A stretch of 64,000 nucleotides of DNA from Acanthosepion lycidas (GCA_963932145.1 OZ010616.1:48229927-48293926); one strand, 5' to 3'; positions 21,240 through 33,262 are shown, counted from the first letter of the stretch. Numbers and translations: made by a program. Notes: a model not told the origin generated them from the letters alone.

Positions 21240-21650
21240 GATGAGCAATAGTACAAAAATAATTAACTCACTCTGGAAGCAATAATTTTTGTCTAAGATT
21301 AGATTATTAATTAGTAACAATTAAGTTTATTGAAAATTCATAGTAAAAATAATGCATGGGATATTATTTTTAATTCACAATTGAATTTTCTCATTAAGTA
21401 ATTATAAACTATGATATTTTTGCATCTTTATTTTCATCAAGCAGGCAGGTTTGTTTTTTTTAATATATTTATCTTAAAAAATAACTAAATAAAATAAAAC
21501 CTTACGCTCTAAAATTGTTCTGTGAGAATATGATCAAGTATAACAAAACTATTCAATAATTTTTAAACATATAAAGAAAAATTATTGGGTCTTATTTGTC
21601 CAAGATATTACTCTATGGACAGGCACTCAGATACATGTGTATATAGATAT
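21240..21650. other. AT-rich non-coding stretch
   Basis: No supported feature. Confidence 0.4.
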
Positions 21651-21842
21651 TTATTTTAATCAATTCATCTCAAGCAAGGTGATAATGCCACTATGATACA
21701 AAGGGCTATTGGGAGTAAAAGAGAATGAGAAAATTTTAGAAGGAACTGGAAACCCAATCCTAAACAGGAAACAAGGTATAAACATCTACTCCTGTTCAAG
21801 AAATGGGAAGGAGTATGAACAATCTAATAAATGGTGTTTATT
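21650..21842 (-). repeat. LINE-type 3' tail repeat, copy 2
   Basis: Diverged copy of 20,511-20,700 in the same orientation, starting near the run tttattttaatcaattcat. Confidence 0.6.
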
Positions 21843-21844
21843 AT

Positions 21845-22560
21845 TTTTATTGTTGTCAATTCTCAAGAACAAAGAAAAAGTATAAATTAAATTTAAAATA
21901 AACTTTGTCAAAGAGTGAAAATAGTTAAAATAATAGTGGTGTTAAGGGAAAGCCACCCTTTTGACACATTGCATTTTGCATGCACAATGGTTAAAGATTG
22001 CCAAAATAACAAAAAACAAAATCACTTGATGGTAGGATGACACTTTGCAACACTTCAGACAGAACCACACATCTACAATGCACACACATGTATACATATT
22101 ATGTGCTCACACAAATAAAGTGTTGGGGTGTATGTGTGTGTAGATATATATATGATTTGATAAATATCTTTAATCACAATGTACATGTCTAAATACACTC
22201 ACATACATAAAGAGGCATATCTACAATTGCTAAAACATACATGCACACAATGAATATATTAGCAAACACATGAATACATGTATACAGAGTACACATAGAC
22301 AAATACCCACTCTGTGTATACACAAGAATTTAACATTTTTAAACTTCTTTCTTTGCTTTTTTATTTTTCCTGATAGATAGAGATAAAAGTGTGTAAGAGA
22401 AACACAAACTGACTACGGAAATAATACTAACAGCTAATACTACTACTACAATTACTACTGTTGTTGTTATTATTATTTTGATTTCCCTTGATTTCTGTTG
22501 TATACCCATTTCCCACCCAGAGACCAAAGATCAGAAATGGCATCATGACATTTTCCACTG
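21845..22560. other. CA/TA-rich non-coding stretch
   Basis: 22,080-22,330 is rich in acacatg/tatacat words, a degenerate simple-sequence region. No gene seen. Confidence 0.4.
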
Positions 22561-22564
22561 AGCA

Positions 22565-23525
22565 TTTTTTTAAAAAAATAAACAATCTAAAATCTCACAC
22601 ATTTTTACATAGATAAAGCTCTTTGTAATGTGTGAGCTGTACTTGTGAGTACAACTTTTTGTATTTCTTTAAGGTATGGGCTACCAGGAATCTCTTCAAT
22701 GAGTCTATTGGAACCTTTTCAAATCATTCACAACTGAAAATATTGATGTCTGCATGATTTACACTTCAAGATCTTTGTATTTCAATAGTTTTTTTTTGAA
22801 GATCTTCAAAGATACATCACAATCTTCAGAAACTGCTATGTCAATAAGAAAGCACATTTTGTTCTTGTGGTCTTTGATCACAATGCCTGGGTGATTAGTT
22901 TTCATTGTTCTGTCTGTGTGTATTGTAAAGTCCCATAAAATTGTTACAGGTCCTATCTCTCTAACAGATTCTGGGTGATATTCATACCAGTTTCTTGCAG
23001 TTTCCTTCCCATAAAAGTTGAATATTTTCCAGTGCAGATATGGCCCACTCTCTCATGCCGAGTTTTATATTTGGTGGATGCCAATACCGTGTAATCTGAT
23101 ACAAGATGGTCAAATGTTTCTGGATATTTATCCTAGAATCTGCATTTTGGGTTAACACACTTTTTCAATATATATGCTTAGCAATTTCTAGTTAGCAAGC
23201 ATTGGTCCTGTGAAGCAAGTATAAAACTTTTGGTTTCACCTTTTAATTTTGCACTATGTAACTACTGATGGGTATGGGGTTTGTCTACATCAGCTTTTTT
23301 GTCTTGGACAGAGTATTGACTATGAAGAGGTTTATCTTGTCATTGTTTCTGCATTTGGTCCATTGCATTTGCTTTCTTTTTTAGGTTCTTTTTCGCCACA
23401 GTAGGTGTATTATGGTTTATTTGCACTTTTTCATCCACTTGAAATTTCATTTTGAATTTGAATTTGTTGGCTTCCTTTATGACTGAATAATGTTTTTTTA
23501 TTTCTTTCGCATTGTTTAACATTTT
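22565..23525 (-). pseudogene. LINE with restriction-like endonuclease signature (R4/Dong/NeSL-type), decayed
   Basis: Read on the minus strand from 23,520 down: a Lys-rich segment; then LHSAKLKGETKSFILASQDQ (about 23,230); a zinc-type block CVNPKCRF ... ETFDHLVSD where later Cys positions are changed; KYKTRHERVGHIC; then HPGIVIKDHKNKMCFLID followed by LLKYKDLEV (about 22,780-22,900). A CCHC block followed by (K/R)PD-x12-14-D is the restriction-like endonuclease of early-branching LINEs. Here the PD Asp is Gly. Several frameshifts are present. The family call is by motif recognition. Confidence 0.7.
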
Positions 23526-24700
23526 ATTATTATTATTATTATTATTATTTCCTTCTTCAGGAGTTTAAAATACCATGTTAGTACTTGTCACATGTAAAAT
23601 CATGTATAGTAACTAGAGAAATTAAGGTAGACACTCAAAACACAAAAGGAAAATTCTAAAACTACAAGCTATTGTTAAAATACATAGCAAATAACATGGC
23701 AGTATAAGTGATTCATTAACTTCCTTTCCCTCCTACTCTACTATAATAATTTTCTCCAATTATATATATATATATATATATATTTTATATATTATTCCTA
23801 TCAACTTCTTTCCTCTTTTTTCACTACAATTCATGACTCACCACAGGATTGGTATCATTAACATACACTACACAAGGGAGATAATACATCTTGAACTTTT
23901 GAATGGGACGTTATATTTTGTAGGTGAGATTTCGAATGAGAAAGAATTGAATGAAGTGATGATTAAAAAAATCTACTCAACCATCTTGTGTACTTAGCTG
24001 ATAAAAGATGATAAAACCTAACAAGCTAAATTATCATTGACTTTAAAACTAAAACTGGTCAACACATATTTTGGTACAAGGATGAAGACACTCTTTCTTA
24101 GCTAATTTGAAAGTGCAAAAATCCGAAAATGACATCCATGTTTTCATATTAGTTAGTTTTTTCTGTAGCAAAATTGGCAAAAGTTTTCATTTTCCTCATT
24201 TTTTTATTGAGTGAATTCATGGTTTTCAGATTAGAAAATGAAAACCTAAAATCATAATCAACTCAAATCAATCTTTATTAATGAAAAATAATCTGATATC
24301 TCAATGATGAATGATTACTCTATAAAAAAATTAATAAAAAAATAGGTCTTTCAATGGATCTTTGGGACTGAAACCATTCAGTTCGAATGTGGCTGAGAAG
24401 CTGTAACACAGCTGATGACACCAGAGTCAAAAAGCATCATACTTCAGTACAGAAGTATGATGACAACAGAAATTCAATCTGGAAATATTGATACTATAAA
24501 GTAATTTGTTTCCCTTCTCAGATTGAAAAGAAAATAAGCAGAATAGATTCCTAAAGATTACCTGTCTTTATAGAACCAGTTCCTGAAAATTTGGTATACC
24601 ATTATTGAATAGAAGATCAGATTAGAAATGAAAGTCAGAGAGAAAAATGTGATAACTAATCTGCTAGTCCCCAGAAACAAAATCATCTTCCCTTCTTTCC
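23525..24700. other. Non-coding stretch with simple repeats
   Basis: Contains a short (ATT)n at 23,526-23,549, an (AT)n at 23,761-23,783 and an 11-bp perfect hairpin at 24,435-24,462. No gene seen. Confidence 0.45.
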
Positions 24701-24721
24701 ATATCAAATTATAACTCATGA

Positions 24722-25190
24722 AGCAGTTTGTGAAAGTGCTTGACAAGGAAGGCCAATATTTTCAGTACATTTTCTGGTCTCACCATAGAAAAACTAAAAC
24801 AAGGTAATTTTGATGGACTTGACATTCGAAAACTCATCAAGGATGATAATTTCATCAACTCTATGAATGTTACTGAATCAAATGCCAGGATTTCATTTGT
24901 TTCTGAAGTAAAAGACTTTCTTGGAAACTTGCAAGACAGATGATTACAGGGAACTAGTTGACAGGATCATAGCAAACTAATGGTAACTTGGTGCTAACAA
25001 GAGTATCAAACCACATTTCCTGCATAGGCATCTGAACAGGTTTTCAGAAAACTGGATGAACAAGGAGAATGATTTCATAAAAATCATGGACGACAGATAT
25101 GAAGGGATAAAAGATTGATGGTAGATTACTGCTGAAGCCTGAAGATAGAGAAGTCTGTGGACATTTGCAAAACCCAAAAAAGTGAAAATT
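24722..25190 (+). pseudogene. Fragment of a multicopy invertebrate protein family, probably mobile-element derived
   Basis: Plus-strand frames read FVKVLDKEGQYFQYIF, then GLTIEKLKQGNFDGLDIRKL, FVSEVKDFLGN and, after stops, a block with LDEQGE, HKNHGR-type and MVDYC motifs. These resemble the conserved tail of a protein repeated many times in arthropod and mollusc genomes. I recognise the family as repetitive but do not know its enzyme class. Multiple stops and shifts; not functional. Confidence 0.5.
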
Positions 25191-25199
25191 CTTACCATG

Positions 25200-25660
25200 A
25201 TTGTATTTTTTTAATTTTTAACTTCATATTTAATCGAACATATTTGTGTACTTGTGTACTTTTCTTCTTACCTCATAATTGAAACTTTGATTTGTGCTTG
25301 CATAGCTGCTGCTTTTTCACTTTTCAAACAAATGACTTAAAATAAGCAATTTTCCTGTTTTTGCCCATCATCTGAAGTAAGAAAACCAGAGCTAACCAAG
25401 AAAAATGACTATGATAGTCAAATCCAGTGCCATGAAATTGTTTAAAATTAGCTATGATATCCCTTGCACTATTTCAAAACACATTTTTTGTAGGCCAGAA
25501 TAATTATTATAATAAATTATTATAATAAACTGAAACAATTTTTTAAAAAGTATTGTTCCCAGTGGTAACAATGCTGGTAAAAAAAAGACAAAAAGAGACT
25601 AAGTCTTGCTTCTTAACTAATTTATAACAATCCAGATAAATATGTAACTAAGTAATTATG
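25200..25660. other. AT-rich non-coding stretch
   Basis: No supported feature. Confidence 0.4.
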
Positions 25661-25662
25661 AA

Positions 25663-25667
<5 letters not shown>

Positions 25668-25734
<67 letters not shown>
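25668..25734. repeat. (AT)n microsatellite
   Basis: Uninterrupted alternating AT of about 67 bp, joined to the PLE 5' module at 25,735. Confidence 0.95.
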
Positions 25735-25736
<2 letters not shown>

Positions 25737-25805
25737 AATAAAAAGAGAGAAGAGGTGAAACTATACTTAGTGGATGCATTTCATCCTCTGAAGGACTGAT
25801 TTTTA
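25735..25805 (-). repeat. PLE 5' module (inverted copy)
   Basis: The minus strand reads ...ctaagtatagtttca...ctctctttttattc followed by the AT run. The same module precedes the PLE coding region at 28,900-28,995 in plus orientation. It lies within the left LTR region of the decayed gypsy element. Confidence 0.6.
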
Positions 25806-26130
25806 CATTAGATTTTGAACACAGATCACCAGAGAGCAAACACATTTTGAATAAGTAGATCACATGATGGCAAAGGAAATGTATGTATGGGAATTAGCAT
25901 GTCTAAGTGATCACTATACAGATTACTATTCAGATCACTATTTGGTGGTTACTTTTTGAGCGAGTATTATCAAGCAAGTACTATTAGTATGAGTGTTATT
26001 CAAAGGCATTACTGTAGTTGTATCTGCGATTAAAAAGTCTCTACTGCAAGGAGCATTATGAAAGTGGCAATGAGTATTCGTTGACATTACAAAAGTGGCA
26101 ATGAGTGTTCATTGACATCGCAAAAGTGAT
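25806..26130 (+). repeat. Left LTR of decayed gypsy element
   Basis: Matches 28,545-28,885 with many substitutions and small indels; its outer boundary is blurred by the PLE module and AT run. Confidence 0.65.
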
Positions 26131-26215
26131 GACAAGGATTCCTTCAATATACACAAGGATTCTTTCAATTTATACAAGGAAAAAATTAATCTGCAAAATA
26201 TTCAGCAGAGTACAA

Positions 26216-27010
26216 TGGAATGGAAGAATTAAAAACTATCATGGTTGAAATGTTGGCACTACAAAAACTACAACAAGAACAACAATTGCAGCAACAAAAT
26301 AACAACATGAACAGACATTACACACTACAACAAGAGAAGTTTTTTGTGTTGTTTACCAAAACCATGGAAGGAAAAACTTCAGATTTATTCACTCCAGATG
26401 CTGTTGCTAATTCAATCAGTGAATTTGTGTAGAATCCAGATAAAGGGATAAGTTTTCCAGCTTATTATAGAAGGTATGAAGGGATCTTCAAAAGGGATTG
26501 TTTGCATTGGAATGATGAAAAGAAAGTCTGGTTATTATTAAGGAAATTGTCCCCCTGATGAACTTGAAAAATATATAAATTATATTTTGCTGAAAAAACC
26601 TGGAGAGATAAATTTTGATGAGTGTCTTAATACTATTAAAAATTTTTGGTGACAGGAGTTCATTATTTAATACACGATAGCAATGTCTTAACTTAGTAAA
26701 GTCTGCCGATGAAGATTTTGTCACTTATGCAGGAGACATGAAACAAGAATGTGAAAAATTCAAGTTAAATGAATTAACTCCTAATTAATTGAAATGTCTG
26801 ATATCCATACAGGGTTTAACTTTTAATAAGGATGCGGAGATAAGATCCAGGATACTTGCTAAATTAGAAATGGATCCCAAATTAACTCTCCAGAAAATAG
26901 CGGAAGAGTGTCAAAAGATTGAGGAAAAAGATAATTCACAGGTAGATAGTGTCCAACCATCTAAGAGGAAAAACTACAAATGTTTCCAACTCCTAACAGA
27001 ACAGTAAAAT
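26216..27010 (+). pseudogene. gag: gag remnant of decayed gypsy element
   Basis: Starts MEELKTIMVEML with a Gln-rich coiled-coil-like segment (26,220-26,430). A stop follows, then a block with PAYYRRYEGIF and KVWLLLRKL (26,460-26,550), and in further frames ISIQGLTFNKDAEIRSRIL (26,800-26,870). Each block has a counterpart in the gag at 16.4-17.2 kb, showing the two elements share a family. Broken at several points. Confidence 0.8.
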
Positions 27011-28530
27011 AGATTATAAGCCCTCCTCAATACCTAATACTTGCCACAGTTGTAGAAGTAAGCATTTTAAAAGGTATAGTTTCTTTAAAAACAAAATATG
27101 CTATGAATGTGGGAAATTAGGACACAGAAGTATGTGTTGCAGATACAAAAAAAAATGGAGAAAAAATAAAACATGTGAACATGATAAATACATGGAGTAA
27201 CGATAAGAAGCCTAAAAGGGAAATTAACAAGACCTTTCAAAAGAGGAAATTTGTTTTTATGCAAGTAAATGATGTAAAAATAAAGCTACAACTAGATACA
27301 GGATTTGATATCACTATCATAAATGAACAGACATGGAAAAAAATGGGTAAACCCAGTTTATTGATGCCTGATAAAATTGCACATGGAGTCTCAGGAAAGA
27401 GGTTGAACTTTTGGGGTGAATTCAGCTGTAATGTTTCTTTTGTGTGAAAAAACAAAAAAAGTGGTGCTGTTTGTATTAAAAAATATTTCTAATTTGTTTG
27501 GAACAAACTGGATTATATTATTTGATCTTTCGGACCTTCCAATTAACTCTTTTTGCAACAAGATAAATATTGTTACCCTCAGTACTAATATGGCAACTGA
27601 AAAATTGAAAAATGAACTGAAAAAGAGTTTCCCAGAATTTTTCTCAGAAGTTCTAAGGACATGCACGAAAGCAAAATCTAAGTTTGAGTTAAAAGAGAAT
27701 ATAACACCAACATTTAAGCCAAAAAGGAATGTATTTTTTGTAGCCTTAGATCCAATTAATAATGAATTGAACAGACTAGAAAAATTAGGTGTAATATCAA
27801 AAATAGACTATTCCAACCGTCTATGTTAAAAAAAGGAATAATAAAATCCACGTATGTGCTGATTTTTCATCAGGGTTAAATGAAAGTTTAAAACAACATA
27901 ACTACCCATTACCAAGTCCAGAGGAAATTTTTGCCAAATTGAATGGAGGTAATTTTTTCTAAATTGGACCTGTCAGATGCTTATCTACAAGTACTAGTGG
28001 ATGAAAACTGCTCAAAATTATTAACAATTAACACTCACAGAAAGTTATACAAATTCAACCAACTTCCTTTCAGTATAAATTTAGCACCAAGCATGTTCCA
28101 ACAGATAATGGATACCATACTTGTTGGTTTGGATTGTGTGCAAACATATTTGGATGACATACTTATTAAAAGTAAGACCTGAAAGCAACATGCAGATGTA
28201 AAGATTGTATTTGAGAGAATTAAAGAATATGGTTTTAAGATTAGTGAAGGAAAATGTGAATTGTTTATGTCTAGACTTAAATATCTAGGACAAATTATTG
28301 ATGAAAATGGTAGACAACTGGATTCTTCAAGGGTGAGCATGATAAAGGACATGCCTGCTCCAACAAATGTAACAAAGTTACAAGTATTTTTATGGTTTGC
28401 TAACTACTATTATACATATATATCTAACATGCATGAATTAAGATCACCCTTGAATAACCTGCTGAAGAAAGATGTGAAATGGAATTGGACAGATAAATAT
28501 CAAATAGGAGGTGTTATATAGGAATAAAGT
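27010..28530 (+). pseudogene. pol: pol remnant (zinc knuckle, PR, RT) of decayed gypsy element
   Basis: A zinc knuckle of the CYECGKLGHRSMCC type lies near 27,100-27,140. Protease has KLQLDTGFDITIINEQTW (27,285-27,340). RT segments in three frames include FSKLDLSDAYLQ (about 27,950) and QTYLDDILIKS (about 28,150). The connection region ends LRSPLNNLLKKDVKW near 28,490, after which the sequence goes directly into the LTR. YLDD is retained, but stops and shifts plus loss of RNase H and integrase make it dead. Confidence 0.85.
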
Positions 28531-28890
28531 ATCACTGCTGACACTGGAGTTTGAACACAGATTACCAGAGAGCAAATACAGGCATTTTGAATAAGTAGAT
28601 CATGTGATAGTAAGGAAAATGTATATATGGGAATTAGTGTGGCATCTAAGTGATCACTATACAGATTACTATTCGGATTGCTATTAGGTGGTTACTTTTT
28701 GAGTGAGTATTATTGAGCAAGTATTATTAGTGCGAGTGTTATTTGAAGGTGTCCAACACCAGTATTGTTCAACGGCATTATTATAGTTGTATCTGCAATT
28801 ACAAAGTCTCTACTACAATGAGCATTATGAAAGTGACTATGAGTGTTCATTGACATTACAAAAGTGTTCGTTGACATCACAAAACTTTAT
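28512..28890 (+). repeat. Right LTR of decayed gypsy element
   Basis: Begins tgttatataggaataaag after a purine tract and matches the left LTR from 28,545 on. The 3' boundary is uncertain because the PLE 5' module starts within about 20 bp. Confidence 0.65.
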
Positions 28891-28894
28891 CAAG

Positions 28895-30560
28895 GAAAAG
28901 CCTTGGCAAATTCCCTCAGAGGCCAAAAGGCATTGGCTAAGTATAGTTTCATCTCTCGTCTCTTTTTATTCATATATATATATATATATATGCATTTCTA
29001 GCATCATGGTACCGCAAGTTAGAAGATTTCTCCAGGGAACTCATGAAGGACACCATGCAATTCTGCCAGGAAAGCATAACAGCAACAACAGCAGAAATTA
29101 ACCTGCTCGATGAGAAAATAAAAAAACAAACGGACACGGAAGAATATATCAACATAAAGAATGTCATAAAAGCTCACACAGACCAAACAGTGAGGGAACT
29201 ACAAAAAACAAAAACTGAAAAACAAAGAAAATTAAAATGGAATATTTCCTCCAGACAGAGGAACAAAAAAGAAATGAAACCAAACTTTGAAAAAAGTGAA
29301 CGACCATACCCCAAAAGAAAACAACAAAACACCGCAACTACACTGACCACCACACAACCAATGCAAACACAAAACAGACCAAATAAGTACACCAACAGAC
29401 AACCAGCAGCACCACAACCAACAATAACAACACTGCCACCATCAACGATAGCTAGAACCTCAAAACAAACGCACACACAAAACAAACCACTAACTTACGC
29501 GGACATCCTTAGGGTGCCGTACAGACATACACAAACCAAATCACAGCAGCCCTTCTACAGAACGCATAACCCCATTAGACATCCCAGACCACCTAGATTA
29601 GCCCCTAGTAGACAATCAACAACAAACACACCCAACCTTAAAAAAAACGGAATAAGCCCCCAACCAAGACACCTGGATGGGGGTATAGCATCCCTAATAG
29701 GAGATATGATGCAAGCTTTCGAGCTTTTACAAAAAAACTTCGCCATGCTTGCAAATTCAAACTTGACCCATACGGGCGAGTTATAAATTTGAGTAACAAT
29801 AAATTTTCACTCAATACATTCAGGGTATTAAATAAGGGACTAAGCTTTTGCCCTAGTCCCCCAAGGTTTGATAAAGACACCTTGGCAAAAGACCTGAAAT
29901 CCTTCTTCAGAAGAATACGGTTAAAAGCCCACTACGGGGAAAATGATCATACACCTTCCATACTTGAGACATTAAAAGAGAAGGACACTACCTACACCCC
30001 CAAAAACACAGACATGACTATACAGACATTTGAACTAGCCGTAGCAAATGACATAAAGAAAACAACAGCACGTAAGCTGCCACGTGACAATATTACTGAA
30101 TTACTCGATACGCTGACACATAGAGATGACCTAATCATAACACAGGCTGACAAAGGGGGTGCGACAGTGATCTGGGGAATCGAAGAATACATTAAAGAGG
30201 CCATTAAACAGCTAGCTGACAAAGAAACCTATAAAAGCATACCTACAGATCCCCTTCCAGAACACCAAAAAGAATTAACTAGCTCACTAAACATAATGCT
30301 TCGCAACAATCTAATCGACAAGGAAACACACAGCACTTACACCCACAAACATTACATCTGCTCGTTTCTATCTCCTTCCTAAAATACACAAAAGCAACAA
30401 CCCAGGAAGGCCGGTTATTTCATCGTTCAACTGTGTGAGCGACAAAAATTTCCAAATACATAGATCATTACATACAACCGCTAGCTAAGGAAGTAAAATC
30501 ATACATCAGAGACACAACAGATCTACTGAACAAAATTAATCACATACAAACAGTACCAGA
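28895..30560 (+). mobile_element. Penelope-like element, 5' half
   Basis: A 5' module (28,895-28,992, ending in an AT run) leads straight into PLE coding sequence (28,997-30,555). The copy breaks off after the N-terminal RT segments, before the main catalytic motifs; sequence beyond 30,560 is unrelated A-rich DNA. No target-site duplication is evident. Confidence 0.8.
28997..30555 (+). pseudogene. PLE polyprotein N-terminus and start of reverse transcriptase
   Basis: From about 28,997 the plus strand reads ASWYRKLEDFSREL, then open to 29,786 as a 247-residue frame with a Lys/Gln/Thr-rich, basic, disordered middle. A frame change near 29,745 leads to a second open frame ending at 30,382. This has VLNKGLSFCPSPPRFDKD and FFRRIRLKAHYGEN, the PLE signature before the RT, and later ITQADKGGATVI, the conserved ADKGGATV box. 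After another frame change come FYLLPKIHK-like and NNPGRPVIS-like blocks (30,365-30,420). Motifs A to E and the GIY-YIG domain are missing. Translation by eye; family call is firm. Confidence 0.88.
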
Positions 30561-30564
30561 GAAA

Positions 30565-31290
30565 GCAGTAGAAATAAAAACAAACTACCAATGCACACAA
30601 GTAAACATAATAATAAACAACAACAGTAAAATAATAATAAATAATGACTGAAAAAAGTTAACAAACAACTGTATAAAATAGCAACAAACTGCATTTGGAT
30701 CTATAACTATTTCCACTCTAACATCTACTGACCAGCCCACTTAAGAAAACATTGTGCCCTCTGGCAGGGTTCAAACTTGTGTCCTCCATTGTAGGAGAAA
30801 TCCCCATCTGATCTTTAGGCTGCTCAGCCATGGAGACCATCACAGCCTAGCAGGATTCTATTAACTTTTTTAAGGAATGCACTTACTCTTGTTCAAAAGA
30901 AAGTATATAGGATGGAACATGCGATAACCAGTTGAATGCATAAAATTTTATTCTGTTGTCAACATTTCATTAAATAAGAACATCAGAATAAGTGAAAAAA
31001 GTAAAGAAAAATTGTTATCATGACAACCCTGTTACTTAGAAATTATGTTAAAACAGTTAATAAAATGAAAAAAATATGTGTAAATAAAATAAAATAAATA
31101 TCTTCAAACAAAATCAATAAGATTTGTACATAGGAATATGTCAAAATAAAAGGAAAATATATACAAACAAAATAGCGAAAAATTTTTTTATATATATATA
31201 TAGATAGATATGAAGAAATATAGTCTTAAGGTGTGCTATATTTATGGGATAAAGTGCTCAATATCAGAGATAGAGCGTGTGTAAATATAA
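30565..31290. other. Spacer with SINE-like unit
   Basis: A-rich sequence with short AT/ATAG simple repeats near 31,189-31,210; the tRNA-like unit is listed separately. Confidence 0.4.
30763..30837 (-). repeat. tRNA-like (SINE) segment, Ser/Leu type
   Basis: The minus strand shows ccatggctgagcagcc, fitting a tRNA A box, and about 45 bp later gtttgaaccctgcc, fitting a B box, with spacing that leaves room for a long variable arm. It is flanked by non-tRNA sequence, so a tRNA-derived SINE fragment is more likely than a working tRNA gene. Confidence 0.5.
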
Positions 31291-31446
31291 AAGTTTAATA
31301 CTGTTTAATTAAAAAACAGACCATTTACTTAAATAAATTATACCTATAAAAATAACGTATAAACAGAAAATATATTAAATAATTGTCAGGCTAAATCCAT
31401 TTCATTATCTATCTATCTATATAAATATAAAAGTGAACATAGAAGT

Positions 31447-31509
31447 CAACACTTAGAGGCGACAGTCTGTTTCATGCTATATGCAATCATCAGGCCACGT
31501 ATGGTGTTA
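31447..31509 (-). ncRNA. Type I hammerhead ribozyme, left arm of palindrome
   Basis: Exact complement of the ribozyme at 33,263-33,325. The core CTGATGA is the complement of 31,487-31,493. Confidence 0.65.
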
Positions 31510-33242
31510 TTTTTCTCGGCTATTTATACATATACGGGTCAGTGGTGCATTGTGGGTAGTCTATTATGGCGGTTATTTTACCGGAAGTTGTTTATTTATT
31601 TATTTATTTGGGTTAAATTATTTTGCTTGTTTTTATTTTTTGTTTCTTATTTTATTTATTTATTTACTTATTTTTTAATCGGTATTTTTTTATTAACATA
31701 GTAAAGATTTGTTTATATCACTTATTTAATAGTTTTGTTTTGGTTTGAGAATTTAATTAAAGCTATTTGTTTGTTTTTGGGGTTGGTTGTTGTAGTTTAT
31801 TCTAACTATTATTTTGGCAGAAACAGTTTGTTAATTCATGTTTATTTGGGTTGATTATCTTTATTTATTTTTTTCTAATGGTAACTTTATCGGGATTGGT
31901 TAGTTTATTTATTTACTTGGATGAATTTAGGTCAATTTATTTTACTTGTATATTTTCTCTTTTCGGTTTTTAAGTAACGTAGTATATATTTATTTATTTT
32001 TTATTTTATTTTTATTTTTTTTTTATCGTTATATAACAGTTATAGCTATTTTTCATCCGATTTTTTGGTTTGATTTTTTAGTCTAACTAATATTTTGGTC
32101 ATAATGGTTTGCTACTTTGTTTATTATTTACTTTATTTATTTGGGTTTGTTGTTTTTTTTTGTTTTGTTTTTTATTATTATTATTATTCTATTTCGTCTA
32201 TTCTAGCAGGTGTGATTTGGTAATTTGGATTAATTAATTTTGCTTATTTTTATTGTTATTTTGTTTACTTGTTTATTTATTTGTTTTTATTTTATTTTTT
32301 CCGTTTTCAATTTTTTAAGTAACGTAGTAAAAATTTGTTTTCATGTCTGCATTTTGAGATGAGCTCGGATCTTTTATTTAATAATCCGAGCTCATCTCAA
32401 AATGCAGACATGAAAACAAATTTTTACTACGTTACTTAAAAAATTGAAAACGGAAAAAATAAAATAAAAACAAATAAATAAACAAGTAAACAAAATAACA
32501 ATAAAAATAAGCAAAATTAATTAATCCAAATTACCAAATCACACCTGTTAGAATAGACGAAATAGAATAATAATAATAATAATAATAAAAAACAAAACAA
32601 AAAAAAACAACCCAAATAAATAAAGTAAATAATAAACAAAGTAGCAAACCATTATGACCAAAATATTAGTTAGACTAAAAAATCAAACCAAAAAATCGGA
32701 TGAAAAATAGCTATAACTGTTATATAACGATAAAAAAAAAATAAAAATAAAATAAAATAAAATAAAAATAAAAAATAAATAAATATATACTACGTTACTT
32801 AAAAACCGAAAAGAGAAAATATACAAGTAAAATAAATTGACCTAAATTCATCCAAGTAAATAAATAAACTAACCAATCCCGATAAAGTTACCATTAGAAA
32901 AAAATAAATAAAGATAATCAACCCAAATAAACATGAATTAACAAACTGTTTCTGCCAAAATAATAGTTAGAATAAACTACAACAACCAACCCCAAAAACA
33001 AACAAATAGCTTTAATTAAATTCTCAAACCAAAACAAAACTATTAAATAAGTGATATAAACAAATCTTTACTACGTTAATAAAAAAATACCGATTAAAAA
33101 ATAAGTAAATAAATAAATAAAATAAGAAACAAAAAATAAAAACAAGCAAAATAATTTAACCCAAATAAATAAATAAATAAACAACTTCCGGTAAAATAAC
33201 CGCCATAATAGACTACCCACAATGCACCACTGACCCGTATAT

Positions 33243-33251
33243 GTATAAATA
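33243..33251 (+). promoter_or_regulatory. TATA-like box next to the ribozyme (mirrored in left arm)
   Basis: tataaatag lies about 30 bp before the ribozyme core; the complement is at about 31,521-31,529. It is preceded by an ETS-type site, ccggaagt, read from the other strand (33,186-33,193). Promoter function is inference. Confidence 0.4.
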
Positions 33252-33262
33252 GCCGAGAAAAA

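Larger units (their letters stand above)
25806..28890 (+). mobile_element. Decayed Ty3/gypsy element, internally deleted
   Basis: Diverged direct repeats at 25,806-26,130 and 28,512-28,890 are the LTRs (shared: gaacacagat, taagtgatcactatacagattact, ggtggttactttttgag, tgacattacaaaagtg). The interior encodes gag, zinc-knuckle, protease and RT remnants related to the 13-17 kb element, then runs directly into the right LTR, so RNase H and integrase are deleted. A purine-rich tract (aataggagg) precedes the right LTR. Confidence 0.8.

Noticed and set aside
29174-29880. Minus-strand Cys/Val/Leu-rich ORFs opposite the PLE
   Set aside because: Shadows of the A/C-rich PLE coding strand; the plus-strand frame has clear PLE motifs.
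30763-30837. Functional tRNA gene
   Set aside because: A and B boxes are imperfect and acceptor-stem pairing is not visible; a SINE fragment fits better.
31474-31701. 75-residue ORFs present identically in both palindrome arms
   Set aside because: Identity follows from the palindrome. The frames are low-complexity Phe/Leu/Tyr runs from TTT-rich DNA with no motif, and change frame along the sub-repeats.
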